This document shows positions 18,402 through 26,201 of a stretch of 64,000 nucleotides of DNA, piece after piece (the first letter of the stretch is position 1; each line of letters starts with the position of its first letter). Below the pieces are notes generated by a model. The model saw only the letters and a list, made by a program, of their open reading frames with translations. It ran no database searches and was not told where the DNA came from. The DNA lies in contig DJQA01000015.1 in NCBI GenBank assembly GCA_002437495.1, positions 22,662 through 86,661 on the forward strand, given 5' to 3'. Source of the DNA: Prevotellaceae bacterium UBA6398 (GTDB taxonomy: Bacteria; Bacteroidota; Bacteroidia; Bacteroidales; Bacteroidaceae). Made by a program: the position numbers and the translations under genes.

Positions 18402-19760
18402 TTATATATTAAGAACTCCGCCGCTGTAGAATTTCAGAAGTTGTGTGTTCAGAACGGTTGTGTACTTGCTTTCGAGCATTTCCTGTTCGGCTTGCAAAAG
18501 GCTTGTACGTGCACTGGTGAGTTCGATTACGTTTTTAAGCCCCACTTTGAACTGCTCGGCTATGGAGTTGTAGTTCTCTTCCTGACTGTACACGTTGCTT
18601 TGCGCTGCAATATACCTTTGGCGGTTGCTGGTAGCGTTTTGCCAGTAACGCTCTATGGAACTGTATAGCTGCTTTTGCTTGTCTTGCAGGTCGAGTTCCG
18701 CAGAGGTGCGGCTGTATTTTGCTTTTTCTACGGCACTCTTGGTTTCGCGGTTGTCGAGTATTGGTATGCTGAGCGTAACTCCCACGCTTCCGGTAAGGTT
18801 GTATTTCATTTGGTTGCCGAAGTTGTTTTGTGTGCCTGTCATGTGGTTGTCTCCTATTCCTGCGCTTAGACTTACGGTGGGCATATATCCGGCTTTTGCT
18901 ATTTTCAGTTGCAGGTCGGATGCGTTAATGCTTTCCTTTCCCATGAGTATCTCGGGGCGGTTTTGTAGTGCTTGGCCATATACATCAAGTTTGGCAGGAA
19001 TGTCGGCGAGCGCAGCGTTGCCGTCAATGCTCACGGTAGAAATGTCCATGCTGCTTCCCGGCTGTAGCTCGAGAAGCTGTCGCAGTTCAAGAAGATATTG
19101 GTCAACCACGGTTTGGGAGTTAACAACGTTGTATCTTGATTCGTTTTTGGCGGCTTCGAGTTGCTTTACCTCGCTGCGGCTCATTTTGCCGTGCTCCAGC
19201 ATCTCTTCGCCGCGGGCGTGGGCCAGCGAGTCTTTGGAATATATGCTTTTGTTCACTCTCACGGCCTCCTTGGAATAGAGTATCTGCACATAGTATTGCA
19301 TTATCTGCTCCTGTATTGTGTTGGCTTCCACTTGCGTTTGTAGTTTTGCCACGGCGAGGTCAGATTTGCGGGCCTTGATGGTGTTTTGGTTTATTCCGCC
19401 GTTCCATACGTTCCAGCGTGCGTTTATGCCGTAGCTTCCGCTCTCGGTGGCTTTGTTGCTGCTGCTCGACGTAATTGAGCCGTTAACGAAGTTGCCTGCC
19501 GTTTCTTGAAAAGGACGGTAGTTTACTGATTGCGTCATGCTTGCCGAAAGGCTCGGAAGCAGTGCGGCCTTGGCCTTGCTTAGGTCGGTGGCGGCCGAGG
19601 CTTCGTTAACCTTGCTCTTTTTCACCGAAATGTTGTTTTCCAAGGCATAGTCCAGGCATTCTTGCAGCGACCACACTTTTGTGTCTTGGGCAATGATGTC
19701 TGCGGTTGCGAGCATTGGCATAACCAGAAAGAGTAACGTTTTCAAAAGTCTGTTCATCAT
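18402..19760 (-). CDS. TolC-family outer-membrane efflux protein
   Basis: The 452-residue protein has a signal peptide (residues 1-25, ending IIAQ). Two homologous OEP halves each begin with an Ala/Leu-rich helix (SLQECLDYALENN; ALQNRPEILMGKESI). This is the expected trimeric channel-tunnel protein of the efflux system. It is the first gene of the operon, with a -7 box 29 bases upstream, and is followed by the adaptor gene after 16 bases. Confidence 0.93.
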   Translation of the reverse strand: MMNRLLKTLLFLVMPMLATADIIAQDTKVWSLQECLDYALENNISVKKSKVNEASAATDLSKAKAALLPSLSASMTQSVNYRPFQETAGNFVNGSITSSSSNKATESGSYGINARWNVWNGGINQNTIKARKSDLAVAKLQTQVEANTIQEQIMQYYVQILYSKEAVRVNKSIYSKDSLAHARGEEMLEHGKMSRSEVKQLEAAKNESRYNVVNSQTVVDQYLLELRQLLELQPGSSMDISTVSIDGNAALADIPAKLDVYGQALQNRPEILMGKESINASDLQLKIAKAGYMPTVSLSAGIGDNHMTGTQNNFGNQMKYNLTGSVGVTLSIPILDNRETKSAVEKAKYSRTSAELDLQDKQKQLYSSIERYWQNATSNRQRYIAAQSNVYSQEENYNSIAEQFKVGLKNVIELTSARTSLLQAEQEMLESKYTTVLNTQLLKFYSGGVLNI

Positions 19761-19788
19761 TGTTTTGTTGATTGTTGCTTTGTTGCTG

Positions 19789-19796
19789 CAAAAGTA
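19789..19796 (-). promoter_or_regulatory. -7 promoter box of the efflux operon
   Basis: Reads TACTTTTG on the minus strand, 29 bases upstream of the TolC-like start. No clear -33 box was found. Confidence 0.5.
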
Positions 19797-19859
19797 TTGA
19801 TTAAAAGTGTTTTATATGGAAGGTAAAATGCGGTTTTGTCAAAAAAAACGACCAAATCA

Positions 19860-19889
19860 TTGTGCAGACCGACCAAACAGCTAATTTTG
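19860..19889 (+). promoter_or_regulatory. Promoter of riboflavin synthase gene
   Basis: TAATTTTG at 19882-19889 matches the -7 box. A TTGTG about 18 bases upstream is a reasonable -33 box. The start codon follows 38 bases later. Confidence 0.55.
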
Positions 19890-19926
19890 CAGACGAAAAT
19901 TTGAACAACAACAAAGAATTGAAGCC

Positions 19927-20535
19927 ATGTTTTCAGGAATCGTAGAGACAATGACCCGTATGCTTTCTGAGCGTAGAGACGGAAATAACATAACATTTAC
20001 TTTTGAGCGTCCGGCAGGGTGGGAGCTGAGAATAGACCAAAGCATTGCCCACAACGGAGTTTGCCTGACAGTTGACGGCATTGCAGAGAATTCATATACC
20101 GTAACCGCAATGGACGAGACTTTGAAGCGAACAAACCTCGGGCTTCTCAAGGTTGGGGACTACGTAAATTTGGAGCGGTCCATGATTGCCGGGGCAAGGC
20201 TTGACGGGCATATAGTGCAAGGCCACGTTGACCGCACGGCAAGGTGCGCTGCAGTGGAGAATGCGCATGGAAGCACGGTTATTACTTTTTCATACGATAG
20301 CGCGGAAGACGACCTGCGTAAAGGCTATGCCATTGTCGAGAAAGGCTCGGTAACGGTTAACGGGGTGAGTCTTACGGCCTATGACACCGGAGATAATTCG
20401 TTCAAGGTTTCAATAATACCCTACACTTCGGAGGTAACCAATCTCGGCAAACTCAGCGTGGGCAGTGTGGTGAACCTTGAGTTCGACATAATAGGAAAAT
20501 ATATTGCGCGGCTATTCCTGGGGGCGGCGCAGTGA
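19927..20535 (+). CDS. ribE: Riboflavin synthase, alpha subunit
   Basis: Converts two molecules of 6,7-dimethyl-8-ribityllumazine into riboflavin. The 202-residue protein begins MFSGIVE, the family hallmark (MFTGIVE). It has two lumazine-binding barrel repeats, each with a GxxVNLE-type strand (GDYVNLERSM; GSVVNLEFDI). HNGVCLTV and VNGVSLT are the paired ligand-binding loops, and GHIVQGHVD is conserved. It is a single gene with its own promoter; other riboflavin genes are not in the window. It is divergent from the efflux operon. Confidence 0.96.
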   Translation: MFSGIVETMTRMLSERRDGNNITFTFERPAGWELRIDQSIAHNGVCLTVDGIAENSYTVTAMDETLKRTNLGLLKVGDYVNLERSMIAGARLDGHIVQGHVDRTARCAAVENAHGSTVITFSYDSAEDDLRKGYAIVEKGSVTVNGVSLTAYDTGDNSFKVSIIPYTSEVTNLGKLSVGSVVNLEFDIIGKYIARLFLGAAQ

Positions 20536-20625
20536 GCGCAGAGCCGGGCGCAAAAGCCGCGAATTTACGTAAGTGGCAGGTTATATGACCGAACACCGTG
20601 ATTTTGTGGGCTTCGTGGATTTTTG

Positions 20626-20732
20626 TGTTTCAAAAGATTGCAAATGCAAAAACTACATCAGACATGGGAAAAAACATGTCTGATGTAATTTTTCCTACGT
20701 CCGATGTAGTTTTTCCTATGTCGCATGGTTAT
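20626..20732 (+). repeat. Palindromic-array intergenic repeat, copy 5
   Basis: TTGCAAATGC flank, then four palindromic units, the first reading in the opposite spacer sense (GGAAAAAAC) to the rest. It lies in the 364-base gap between ribE and the kdsA promoter. I see no terminator for ribE and nothing else in 20536-20625 or 20733-20832. Confidence 0.83.
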
Positions 20733-20832
20733 TATATATGCTAAGTCGGCATCTGTATATTTCCGTTTGCGAAACTTTTCGAAAAGTGGTAGCGTCTCCG
20801 CAAGAGCATTACAAGTTATTTGACAAACACCT

Positions 20833-20862
20833 GTGGCAAGAGCAAAAAAATGGCTAACTTTG
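20833..20862 (+). promoter_or_regulatory. Promoter of the kdsA operon
   Basis: TAACTTTG at 20855-20862 matches the -7 box exactly. TGTG about 18 bases upstream is a weak -33 box. The start codon is 38 bases downstream. Confidence 0.55.
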
Positions 20863-20899
20863 CGTCCGTAAACAAAAATGTGATTTCTATAACACCAAA

Positions 20900-21658
20900 A
20901 TGGGCGATATCTTTATAGCGGGTCCTTGCGTGATAGAGAACGAAAAGGTTACCGAAACCGTGGCCGCCGAACTTGTGAGGCTCAACAAACGTTTCGGCAT
21001 AGATATAATTTTCAAAAGTTCGTTTGACAAAGCGAATCGCACTTCGCTATACTCGTATCGCGGGCCGGGGCTTGAAAAAGGGCTTGAGATTCTTGCCGGC
21101 GTAAAAAGGGACTTCGGGCTTAGAGTGTTGACCGATATTCACGAGAGCTGCCAGGCGGAACCGGTGGGAAAAGTGGCGGATGTCATACAGATTCCGGCTT
21201 TCTTATGCCGCCAAACCGACCTTATCGTGGCAGCAGCAAAAACCGGTAGGGTGGTTAACATAAAGAAAGCGCAGTTTCTTTCGGGTGAGGATATGAAATA
21301 TCCATACGAAAAAGCCGTGGCAGCCGGAGCCGGGGAAGTTTGGCTCACAGAGCGCGGAAACTGTTTCGGGTATAACAACCTTGTAGTGGATTTCCGCAAC
21401 ATTCCCAGCATGAAGGCTGTGGCAGAAAAAGTTATTATGGATTGCACGCATTCGGTGCAGCGTCCGGGAGCAGCCGGAGGGAAAACCGGCGGCAACCGCG
21501 AGTTCATACCCATGATGGCGATGGCGGCTAAAGCGTTTGGGGCAAACGGATACTTCTTTGAGGTTCATCCCGACCCCGACAAAGGGCTTAGCGATGCTCC
21601 GAATATGCTCAGACTTTCCGATTTGGAGGGTGTTATTGAAAACATACTTGAAAAGTAG
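20900..21658 (+). CDS. kdsA: 3-deoxy-D-manno-octulosonate 8-phosphate synthase (KdsA)
   Basis: Condenses phosphoenolpyruvate with arabinose 5-phosphate to make Kdo-8-phosphate for lipopolysaccharide. The 252-residue TIM barrel has IAGPCVIE at the N-terminus, FKSSFDKANRTS, LTDIHE, VIQIPAFLCRQTDL, NIKKAQF and the phosphate-binding region near FEVHPDPDKGLSDAPNML. Immediately downstream is kdsD, which supplies arabinose 5-phosphate, so the pair forms a coherent Kdo module. Confidence 0.97.
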   Translation: MGDIFIAGPCVIENEKVTETVAAELVRLNKRFGIDIIFKSSFDKANRTSLYSYRGPGLEKGLEILAGVKRDFGLRVLTDIHESCQAEPVGKVADVIQIPAFLCRQTDLIVAAAKTGRVVNIKKAQFLSGEDMKYPYEKAVAAGAGEVWLTERGNCFGYNNLVVDFRNIPSMKAVAEKVIMDCTHSVQRPGAAGGKTGGNREFIPMMAMAAKAFGANGYFFEVHPDPDKGLSDAPNMLRLSDLEGVIENILEK

Positions 21659-21676
21659 ATTGCATTAAACAGGCAG

Positions 21677-22636
21677 ATGTTCGACAAAAAATGTATTGAT
21701 ATAGCAATGCAGTGCTTGCGCGACGAAGCACAGGCTATAATTGACCAGATAAGCCGTATTGACGGCAAATTTGAGGCAGCGGCAAACTTAATACTCTCGT
21801 GTAAGGGGAAACTTATCGTTACGGGAGTGGGAAAAAGCGGGCATATAGGCGCGAAAGTGGCAGCCACGCTTTCGAGTACCGGCACTCCGAGTTTTTACAT
21901 GAACCCCCTTGATGCCTATCACGGAGATTTGGGAGTTTGCGGCTCAGAGGATATCGTTTTGGCAATATCAAACAGCGGACAAACAGACGAGTTGTTGCGT
22001 ATATTGCCGTATTTTCATGAAAAAAACATTCCGGTAATAGGCATAAGCAATAATTCGCAGTCGCTTCTTGCACAAAACTCCACGGTACATATCACGGTGG
22101 CTGTGAAACAGGAGGCGGAACCCCTCGGGCTCGCACCCACAACTTCAACGACCACAACGCTTGCGGTGTGTGATGCTCTTGCATGCGCGCTGATGAAAGC
22201 GAGAAATTTCAAGGCGCAGGACTTTGCAAGGTTTCATCCCGGTGGAAGCCTGGGAAAGAGACTGCTTACCAAGGCACGCAATGTAATGCTCAAGGACAAT
22301 CTGCCTGTTGTGCCGCCTTGCACACTCCTTGGCGAGGCTGTTACCCATGTTAGCAAAGGACGTTTAGGACTATGTGTAATAAACGACAAAGAAGGAAAAG
22401 TGGCGGGCATTATAACCGATGGTGATGTGAGACGTGCAATGGAAAGCTCGCAAAACAAGTTTTTTACACTCACTGTGGGCGACATAATGACAAAAAAACC
22501 GGTAACAATAAGCCCTGATACCAAAATAAGCGTGGTGGAGAAAATAATGCAGGAAAAGAAAATCCATGCGGTGCTTGTTGTTGACGAGGCAGGGAAGTTG
22601 CTTGGAATTGTGGACTCTTTCAGAGCAATGATTTAG
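21677..22636 (+). CDS. kdsD: Arabinose 5-phosphate isomerase (KdsD/KpsF)
   Basis: Isomerises ribulose 5-phosphate to arabinose 5-phosphate, the KdsA substrate. The 319-residue protein has an N-terminal SIS domain (VTGVGKSGHIGAKVA; AISNSGQTDELL; catalytic-loop histidine in DAYHGDLG) and two C-terminal CBS domains (VMLKDNLPVVPP; IMTKKPVTISPD). It lies 18 bases after kdsA and is almost certainly in the same transcript. Confidence 0.96.
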   Translation: MFDKKCIDIAMQCLRDEAQAIIDQISRIDGKFEAAANLILSCKGKLIVTGVGKSGHIGAKVAATLSSTGTPSFYMNPLDAYHGDLGVCGSEDIVLAISNSGQTDELLRILPYFHEKNIPVIGISNNSQSLLAQNSTVHITVAVKQEAEPLGLAPTTSTTTTLAVCDALACALMKARNFKAQDFARFHPGGSLGKRLLTKARNVMLKDNLPVVPPCTLLGEAVTHVSKGRLGLCVINDKEGKVAGIITDGDVRRAMESSQNKFFTLTVGDIMTKKPVTISPDTKISVVEKIMQEKKIHAVLVVDEAGKLLGIVDSFRAMI

Positions 22637-22647
22637 TCATATAAAAA

Positions 22648-23931
22648 GTGAGGAGACTGCAGGTTGCCTTAGTTTTGCTTGTTTTTTCGGCATGTGCACT
22701 TGCACAGACCGAAAAAAGTTCTCGTTCTGATTCTGTTATTGCGCGGTATATAAAAGGGGAAAATATTAATATTTCGCATAACAACAGCCTTGTTTTGCTT
22801 ACATCCGGAAAGGAAAAGTTCAAGGATATGTTTGCCGCCATAGAGAAAGCCCGGTATTCCGTGCATCTTGAATATTTTAATTTCCGTAACGACTCCATAG
22901 CCGGAGCATTGTTTGAACTTTTGGAAAGAAAGGCATCCGAGGGCGTGGAGGTGAGAGTGCTTTACGATGCGTTCGGAAATGCGTCTAACAGCAAACCAAT
23001 AAAAAAGGACAAGCTTAGAATGCTTAGAGCAAAGGGATTGGAGATTTACGAATACTATCCCATACGGTTTCCATGGATAGACTGCGCCCTGCATCGCGAC
23101 CACAGGAAGATAGTTGTCATTGACGGCAAAATAGCATATACCGGGGGAATGAACGTGGCCGACTATTATTTAAACGGAACAAAGCAGGTAGGTGTTTGGC
23201 GGGATATGCACATGAGGCTTGAAGGCGATGCCGTTGGAGATTTGCAGAACATATTCTTAAGAATGTGGAATAAGACAGCAAAGCAAAATGTATGCGGCAA
23301 CGAATACTATCCGCCCGCCATAATGCCAAATGACACGATTCTCGCAGGACTGAAAGCTGACACCTGCACAAACAACGGTGAAAAGACTGTTGCAGTGGTT
23401 AACCGCGAACCGCGAAAAAGCCCCAAAATAATAAGGGAAACCTTTTTACACGCAATAAATTCCGCGCAGAGAAACATTGAGATTGTGAATCCTTACTTAA
23501 CCTTGAACCGTAAATTGCGCAAGGCTCTGAAGAATGCCATTAAACGAGGGGTGGAGTTGGAGATAATGGTGTCGGAAAATAGCGACATTCCGATAACGCC
23601 GAGGGTTGTGGAGTATAATGTGCGCCGGTTGCAGAAAAAGGGTGCAAAGGTGTATTTTTATCGCGGAGGATTTCATCATTCCAAAATAATGACGGTAGAT
23701 GGGCTTTACAGTTACCTTGGGTCGGCCAATCTAAATGCGCGCAGTCTGTCGTATGACTTCGAATGCAACCTTTTGGTTTTGGACGAGTGCACCACTTCGG
23801 AATTGCGTTCGATTTTTGATAGGGACAAGCGCGAAAGCTGCGTGCCGCTAACCGATGAATATTGGCACAACCGTTCAAATTGGAAAAATTTCCAGGGCTG
23901 GATGTTTCATTTCCTCGAACCGTTCCTTTAA
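22648..23931 (+). CDS. Secreted phospholipase D-like / cardiolipin synthase-like protein
   Basis: The 427-residue protein has two HKD motifs, HRDHRKIVVIDG (about residue 150) and HHSKIMTVDG (about 343). Both are followed by the GGMN and GSANLN loops of the phospholipase D superfamily. Cardiolipin synthases of this fold normally have two N-terminal membrane helices, whereas this protein has a cleavable-looking signal peptide (residues 1-20, LVFSACALAQ). The short form is therefore probably periplasmic, or lipid-anchored through the cysteine in SAC. The start is a GTG at 22648, eleven bases after kdsD. The precise substrate is uncertain. Confidence 0.87.
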   Translation: MRRLQVALVLLVFSACALAQTEKSSRSDSVIARYIKGENINISHNNSLVLLTSGKEKFKDMFAAIEKARYSVHLEYFNFRNDSIAGALFELLERKASEGVEVRVLYDAFGNASNSKPIKKDKLRMLRAKGLEIYEYYPIRFPWIDCALHRDHRKIVVIDGKIAYTGGMNVADYYLNGTKQVGVWRDMHMRLEGDAVGDLQNIFLRMWNKTAKQNVCGNEYYPPAIMPNDTILAGLKADTCTNNGEKTVAVVNREPRKSPKIIRETFLHAINSAQRNIEIVNPYLTLNRKLRKALKNAIKRGVELEIMVSENSDIPITPRVVEYNVRRLQKKGAKVYFYRGGFHHSKIMTVDGLYSYLGSANLNARSLSYDFECNLLVLDECTTSELRSIFDRDKRESCVPLTDEYWHNRSNWKNFQGWMFHFLEPFL

Positions 23932-23942
23932 CCGAAAATAAA

Positions 23943-24536
23943 ATGGAAAATAAAAAAATAAAAAGAGCGATACTTGTCGATACAAAAGCATTGAGTGAGG
24001 TTGCATTTGACATTATAGTCAATTTTGAAAGGATGCTCAACCGCAGAATTCCCGATGTTGACATAAAAAAATGGCTTTACGCTGCGGCGTGTGACGGAAA
24101 GTTTGCCGTATCGCCTGATGAAGTACATGCAGTGTTTCTTAAAGAAAAGTCGGCAGTGGCTTTCCGCAATTTGGATTTCAAAGATATTGTCGTTGGGCAT
24201 GATGCAAAATTCGAGTATGAAAACTTTAATTTCTGCGTTGACTTTGCTGAATATGAGGGCAGTGCCGACCACGCATTTATGGATACGCTTGAAAATATTC
24301 TTAGCACTCATTCCGAGCCGGAGGATATCGTATGCGTTCCGGGCGGGGATATCTGCCAATACACCGCTCGTGTTCTTTCGGGGCAGCGTCGTTTGCGCGC
24401 CACCGTGCTTTCAATGGATGCCTTGCGATGCGGGGGGCTGGGGCATGAATACCTTAGCTGTTCGTTAAGCTATGCACTCGGGGTTGACGACAATGAGATA
24501 GAAAACAACGGAACGCCTGTTGAAGGCGGAATGTAA
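23943..24536 (+). CDS. Conserved hypothetical protein, possibly DUF6621-like
   Basis: The 197-residue soluble protein begins MENKKIKRAILVDTKAL and has no signal peptide or membrane segment. The first half (ILVDTKALSEVAFDIIVNFERMLNRRIPDVDI) resembles the Bacteroidales DUF6621 proteins as I remember them; this is a weak recollection. The second half has PEDIVCVPGGDICQYT and a Cys/Gly-rich strand. I chose the ATG at 23943 because a longer in-frame start would overlap the upstream gene by 70 bases. It lies between the PLD-like gene and the polyamine gene. The function is unknown. Confidence 0.72.
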   Translation: MENKKIKRAILVDTKALSEVAFDIIVNFERMLNRRIPDVDIKKWLYAAACDGKFAVSPDEVHAVFLKEKSAVAFRNLDFKDIVVGHDAKFEYENFNFCVDFAEYEGSADHAFMDTLENILSTHSEPEDIVCVPGGDICQYTARVLSGQRRLRATVLSMDALRCGGLGHEYLSCSLSYALGVDDNEIENNGTPVEGGM

Positions 24537-24571
24537 ACAGTTAAAAGCAATATTATATAAACAATTAAATC

Positions 24572-25765
24572 ATGGGAAAGGTTTTAGTTATAGGTGCAGG
24601 GGGCGTTGCCACTGTTGCCATACACAAGTTGGCTATGAATCCCGATGTGTTTTCGGACGTGATGGTTGCAAGTCGCACAAAATCAAAGTGCGATGCCATA
24701 ATTAATTCAATAAAAGGATGCGATTTCCAAACAGCACAAATAGACGCAGATGATGAGGAGGCTCTCACAAAGTTGCTGGAGTCTTACAAGCCCGATATTG
24801 TGATGAACCTCGCTTTGCCCTATCAGGACCTGACAATAATGAACGCCTGCCTGCGTGCGGGGGCAAGTTATCTTGACACGGCAAACTACGAGCCGCGTGA
24901 TGAGGCGCACTTTGAGTACAGCTGGCAGTGGGCATACCGCGACCGTTTTGAAAAAGCGGGTCTTACGGCTATTCTCGGCTGCGGTTTCGACCCGGGGGTT
25001 ACTAGCATTTTCACGGCATACGCAGCCAAGCATGTGTTTGACGAGATACAGTATCTCGACATCGTTGACTGCAACGCAGGAAACCATCACAAGGCTTTTG
25101 CAACCAATTTCAACCCCGAAATAAACATCCGCGAAATAACTCAGAAAGGTCTTTATTGGGAAAATGGCAAATGGGTGGAGACAGAACCTCTTGAAATCCA
25201 CAAGACGCTCAACTATCCCAACATCGGCCCAAGAGAAAGCTACCTGTTACACCACGAGGAGCTTGAGAGCCTTGTGAAGAACTACCCCACAATAAAGCGC
25301 GGAAGATTCTGGATGACTTTCGGGCAGGAATACCTCACTCATTTGCGCGTGATTCAGGACATAGGCATGGCTTCGATAAAGCCAATAAACTATAACGGGC
25401 AGGAAATTGTGCCGCTTCAGTTCCTTAAGGCGGTGCTTCCCAACCCTCAGGATCTCGGAGAGAATTATGATGGGGAGACATCGATCGGATGCCGTATCAA
25501 GGGGCTTAAAGACGGAAAAGAGCATACATATTATATATACAACAACTGCTCTCACCAGGCGGCCTACAAGGAAACGGGCATGCAGGGCGTGTCATACACC
25601 ACCGGCGTGCCGGCAATGATTGGCGCGATGATGTTCTTGAAAGGCATCTGGAAACGTCCGGGTGTGTGGAACGTGGAGGAATTTGACCCCGACCCGTTCA
25701 TGGAGCAGCTTAACAGGCAGGGACTGCCTTGGCACGAACTTAAAGATGTGGACTTGGAATTCTGA
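24572..25765 (+). CDS. Carboxynorspermidine synthase (saccharopine dehydrogenase-like)
   Basis: The 397-residue NADPH enzyme joins aspartate semialdehyde to a diamine in the alternative polyamine pathway. The N-terminus is a Rossmann nucleotide site (VLVIGAGGVATVAIHKLA), followed by SRTKSK, VMNLALPYQD, YLDTANYE and GCGFDPGVTSIF, all typical of this branch of the saccharopine dehydrogenase family. The cognate decarboxylase is not in the window. It follows the hypothetical gene by 35 bases and is ended by a strong terminator. Confidence 0.92.
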   Translation: MGKVLVIGAGGVATVAIHKLAMNPDVFSDVMVASRTKSKCDAIINSIKGCDFQTAQIDADDEEALTKLLESYKPDIVMNLALPYQDLTIMNACLRAGASYLDTANYEPRDEAHFEYSWQWAYRDRFEKAGLTAILGCGFDPGVTSIFTAYAAKHVFDEIQYLDIVDCNAGNHHKAFATNFNPEINIREITQKGLYWENGKWVETEPLEIHKTLNYPNIGPRESYLLHHEELESLVKNYPTIKRGRFWMTFGQEYLTHLRVIQDIGMASIKPINYNGQEIVPLQFLKAVLPNPQDLGENYDGETSIGCRIKGLKDGKEHTYYIYNNCSHQAAYKETGMQGVSYTTGVPAMIGAMMFLKGIWKRPGVWNVEEFDPDPFMEQLNRQGLPWHELKDVDLEF

Positions 25766-25806
25766 TTTTTAGATAAACATATTGCGGGAACCCCCTGCAA
25801 CGCCTC

Positions 25807-25855
25807 ACCGGGCGGGAAACGCGCAAGTTGCGCTTTCCTGCCCGGTTTTTGTTTT
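25807..25855 (+). terminator. Terminator after carboxynorspermidine synthase gene
   Basis: Long GC-rich hairpin beginning ACCGGGCGGGAAA and closing TTTCCTGCCCGGT, followed by a T run at 25845-25849 and more T. Confidence 0.9.
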
Positions 25856-25970
25856 GCAGTAGTAATGTGAGCTCATGATGACGGACTGCCGAAAGCAGAG
25901 TTGGGACAGCGCGGTTTGCATACACACTGCGGAGTGTTGCATTTCGGGGTTTAATCATGCACCGATGAAC

Positions 25971-26097
25971 GTATGAAAAACCATGTTTGAAATAAGAAAA
26001 ACTATGTCCGATGTAGAAAAAACTACATCCGATGTAGAAAAAACTACATCAGACGTAGAAAAAATTACATCAGACCTTTTTTCGTTAATTTCAACAC
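25971..26097 (-). repeat. Palindromic-array intergenic repeat, copy 6 (longest)
   Basis: Five 13-bp units with near-invariant GAAAAAAC spacers, at exact 21-bp period, on the minus strand. It lies after the terminator at 25807-25855 and before the GH127 promoter at 26170, inside a 436-base gap. The stretch 25856-25970 shows no gene or signal. Confidence 0.92.
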
Positions 26098-26169
26098 AAA
26101 GAAAATCAAACTGTTAATGCGGCGTAAAATAAAGCGGTTTTAAGAGGATGCAAATAGCACGGAAAATTC

Positions 26170-26177
26170 TAAATTTG
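26170..26177 (+). promoter_or_regulatory. -7 promoter box of the GH127-type gene
   Basis: TAAATTTG, 25 bases upstream of the start codon. There is no convincing -33 box. Confidence 0.5.
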
Positions 26178-26201
26178 CATATAGAATACCCATAAAATAA
26201 G

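Noticed and set aside
25971..26097. CRISPR-like array
   Set aside because: Repeats are 13 bp with constant 8-bp spacers, not unique spacers of about 30 bp, and no cas gene is present.
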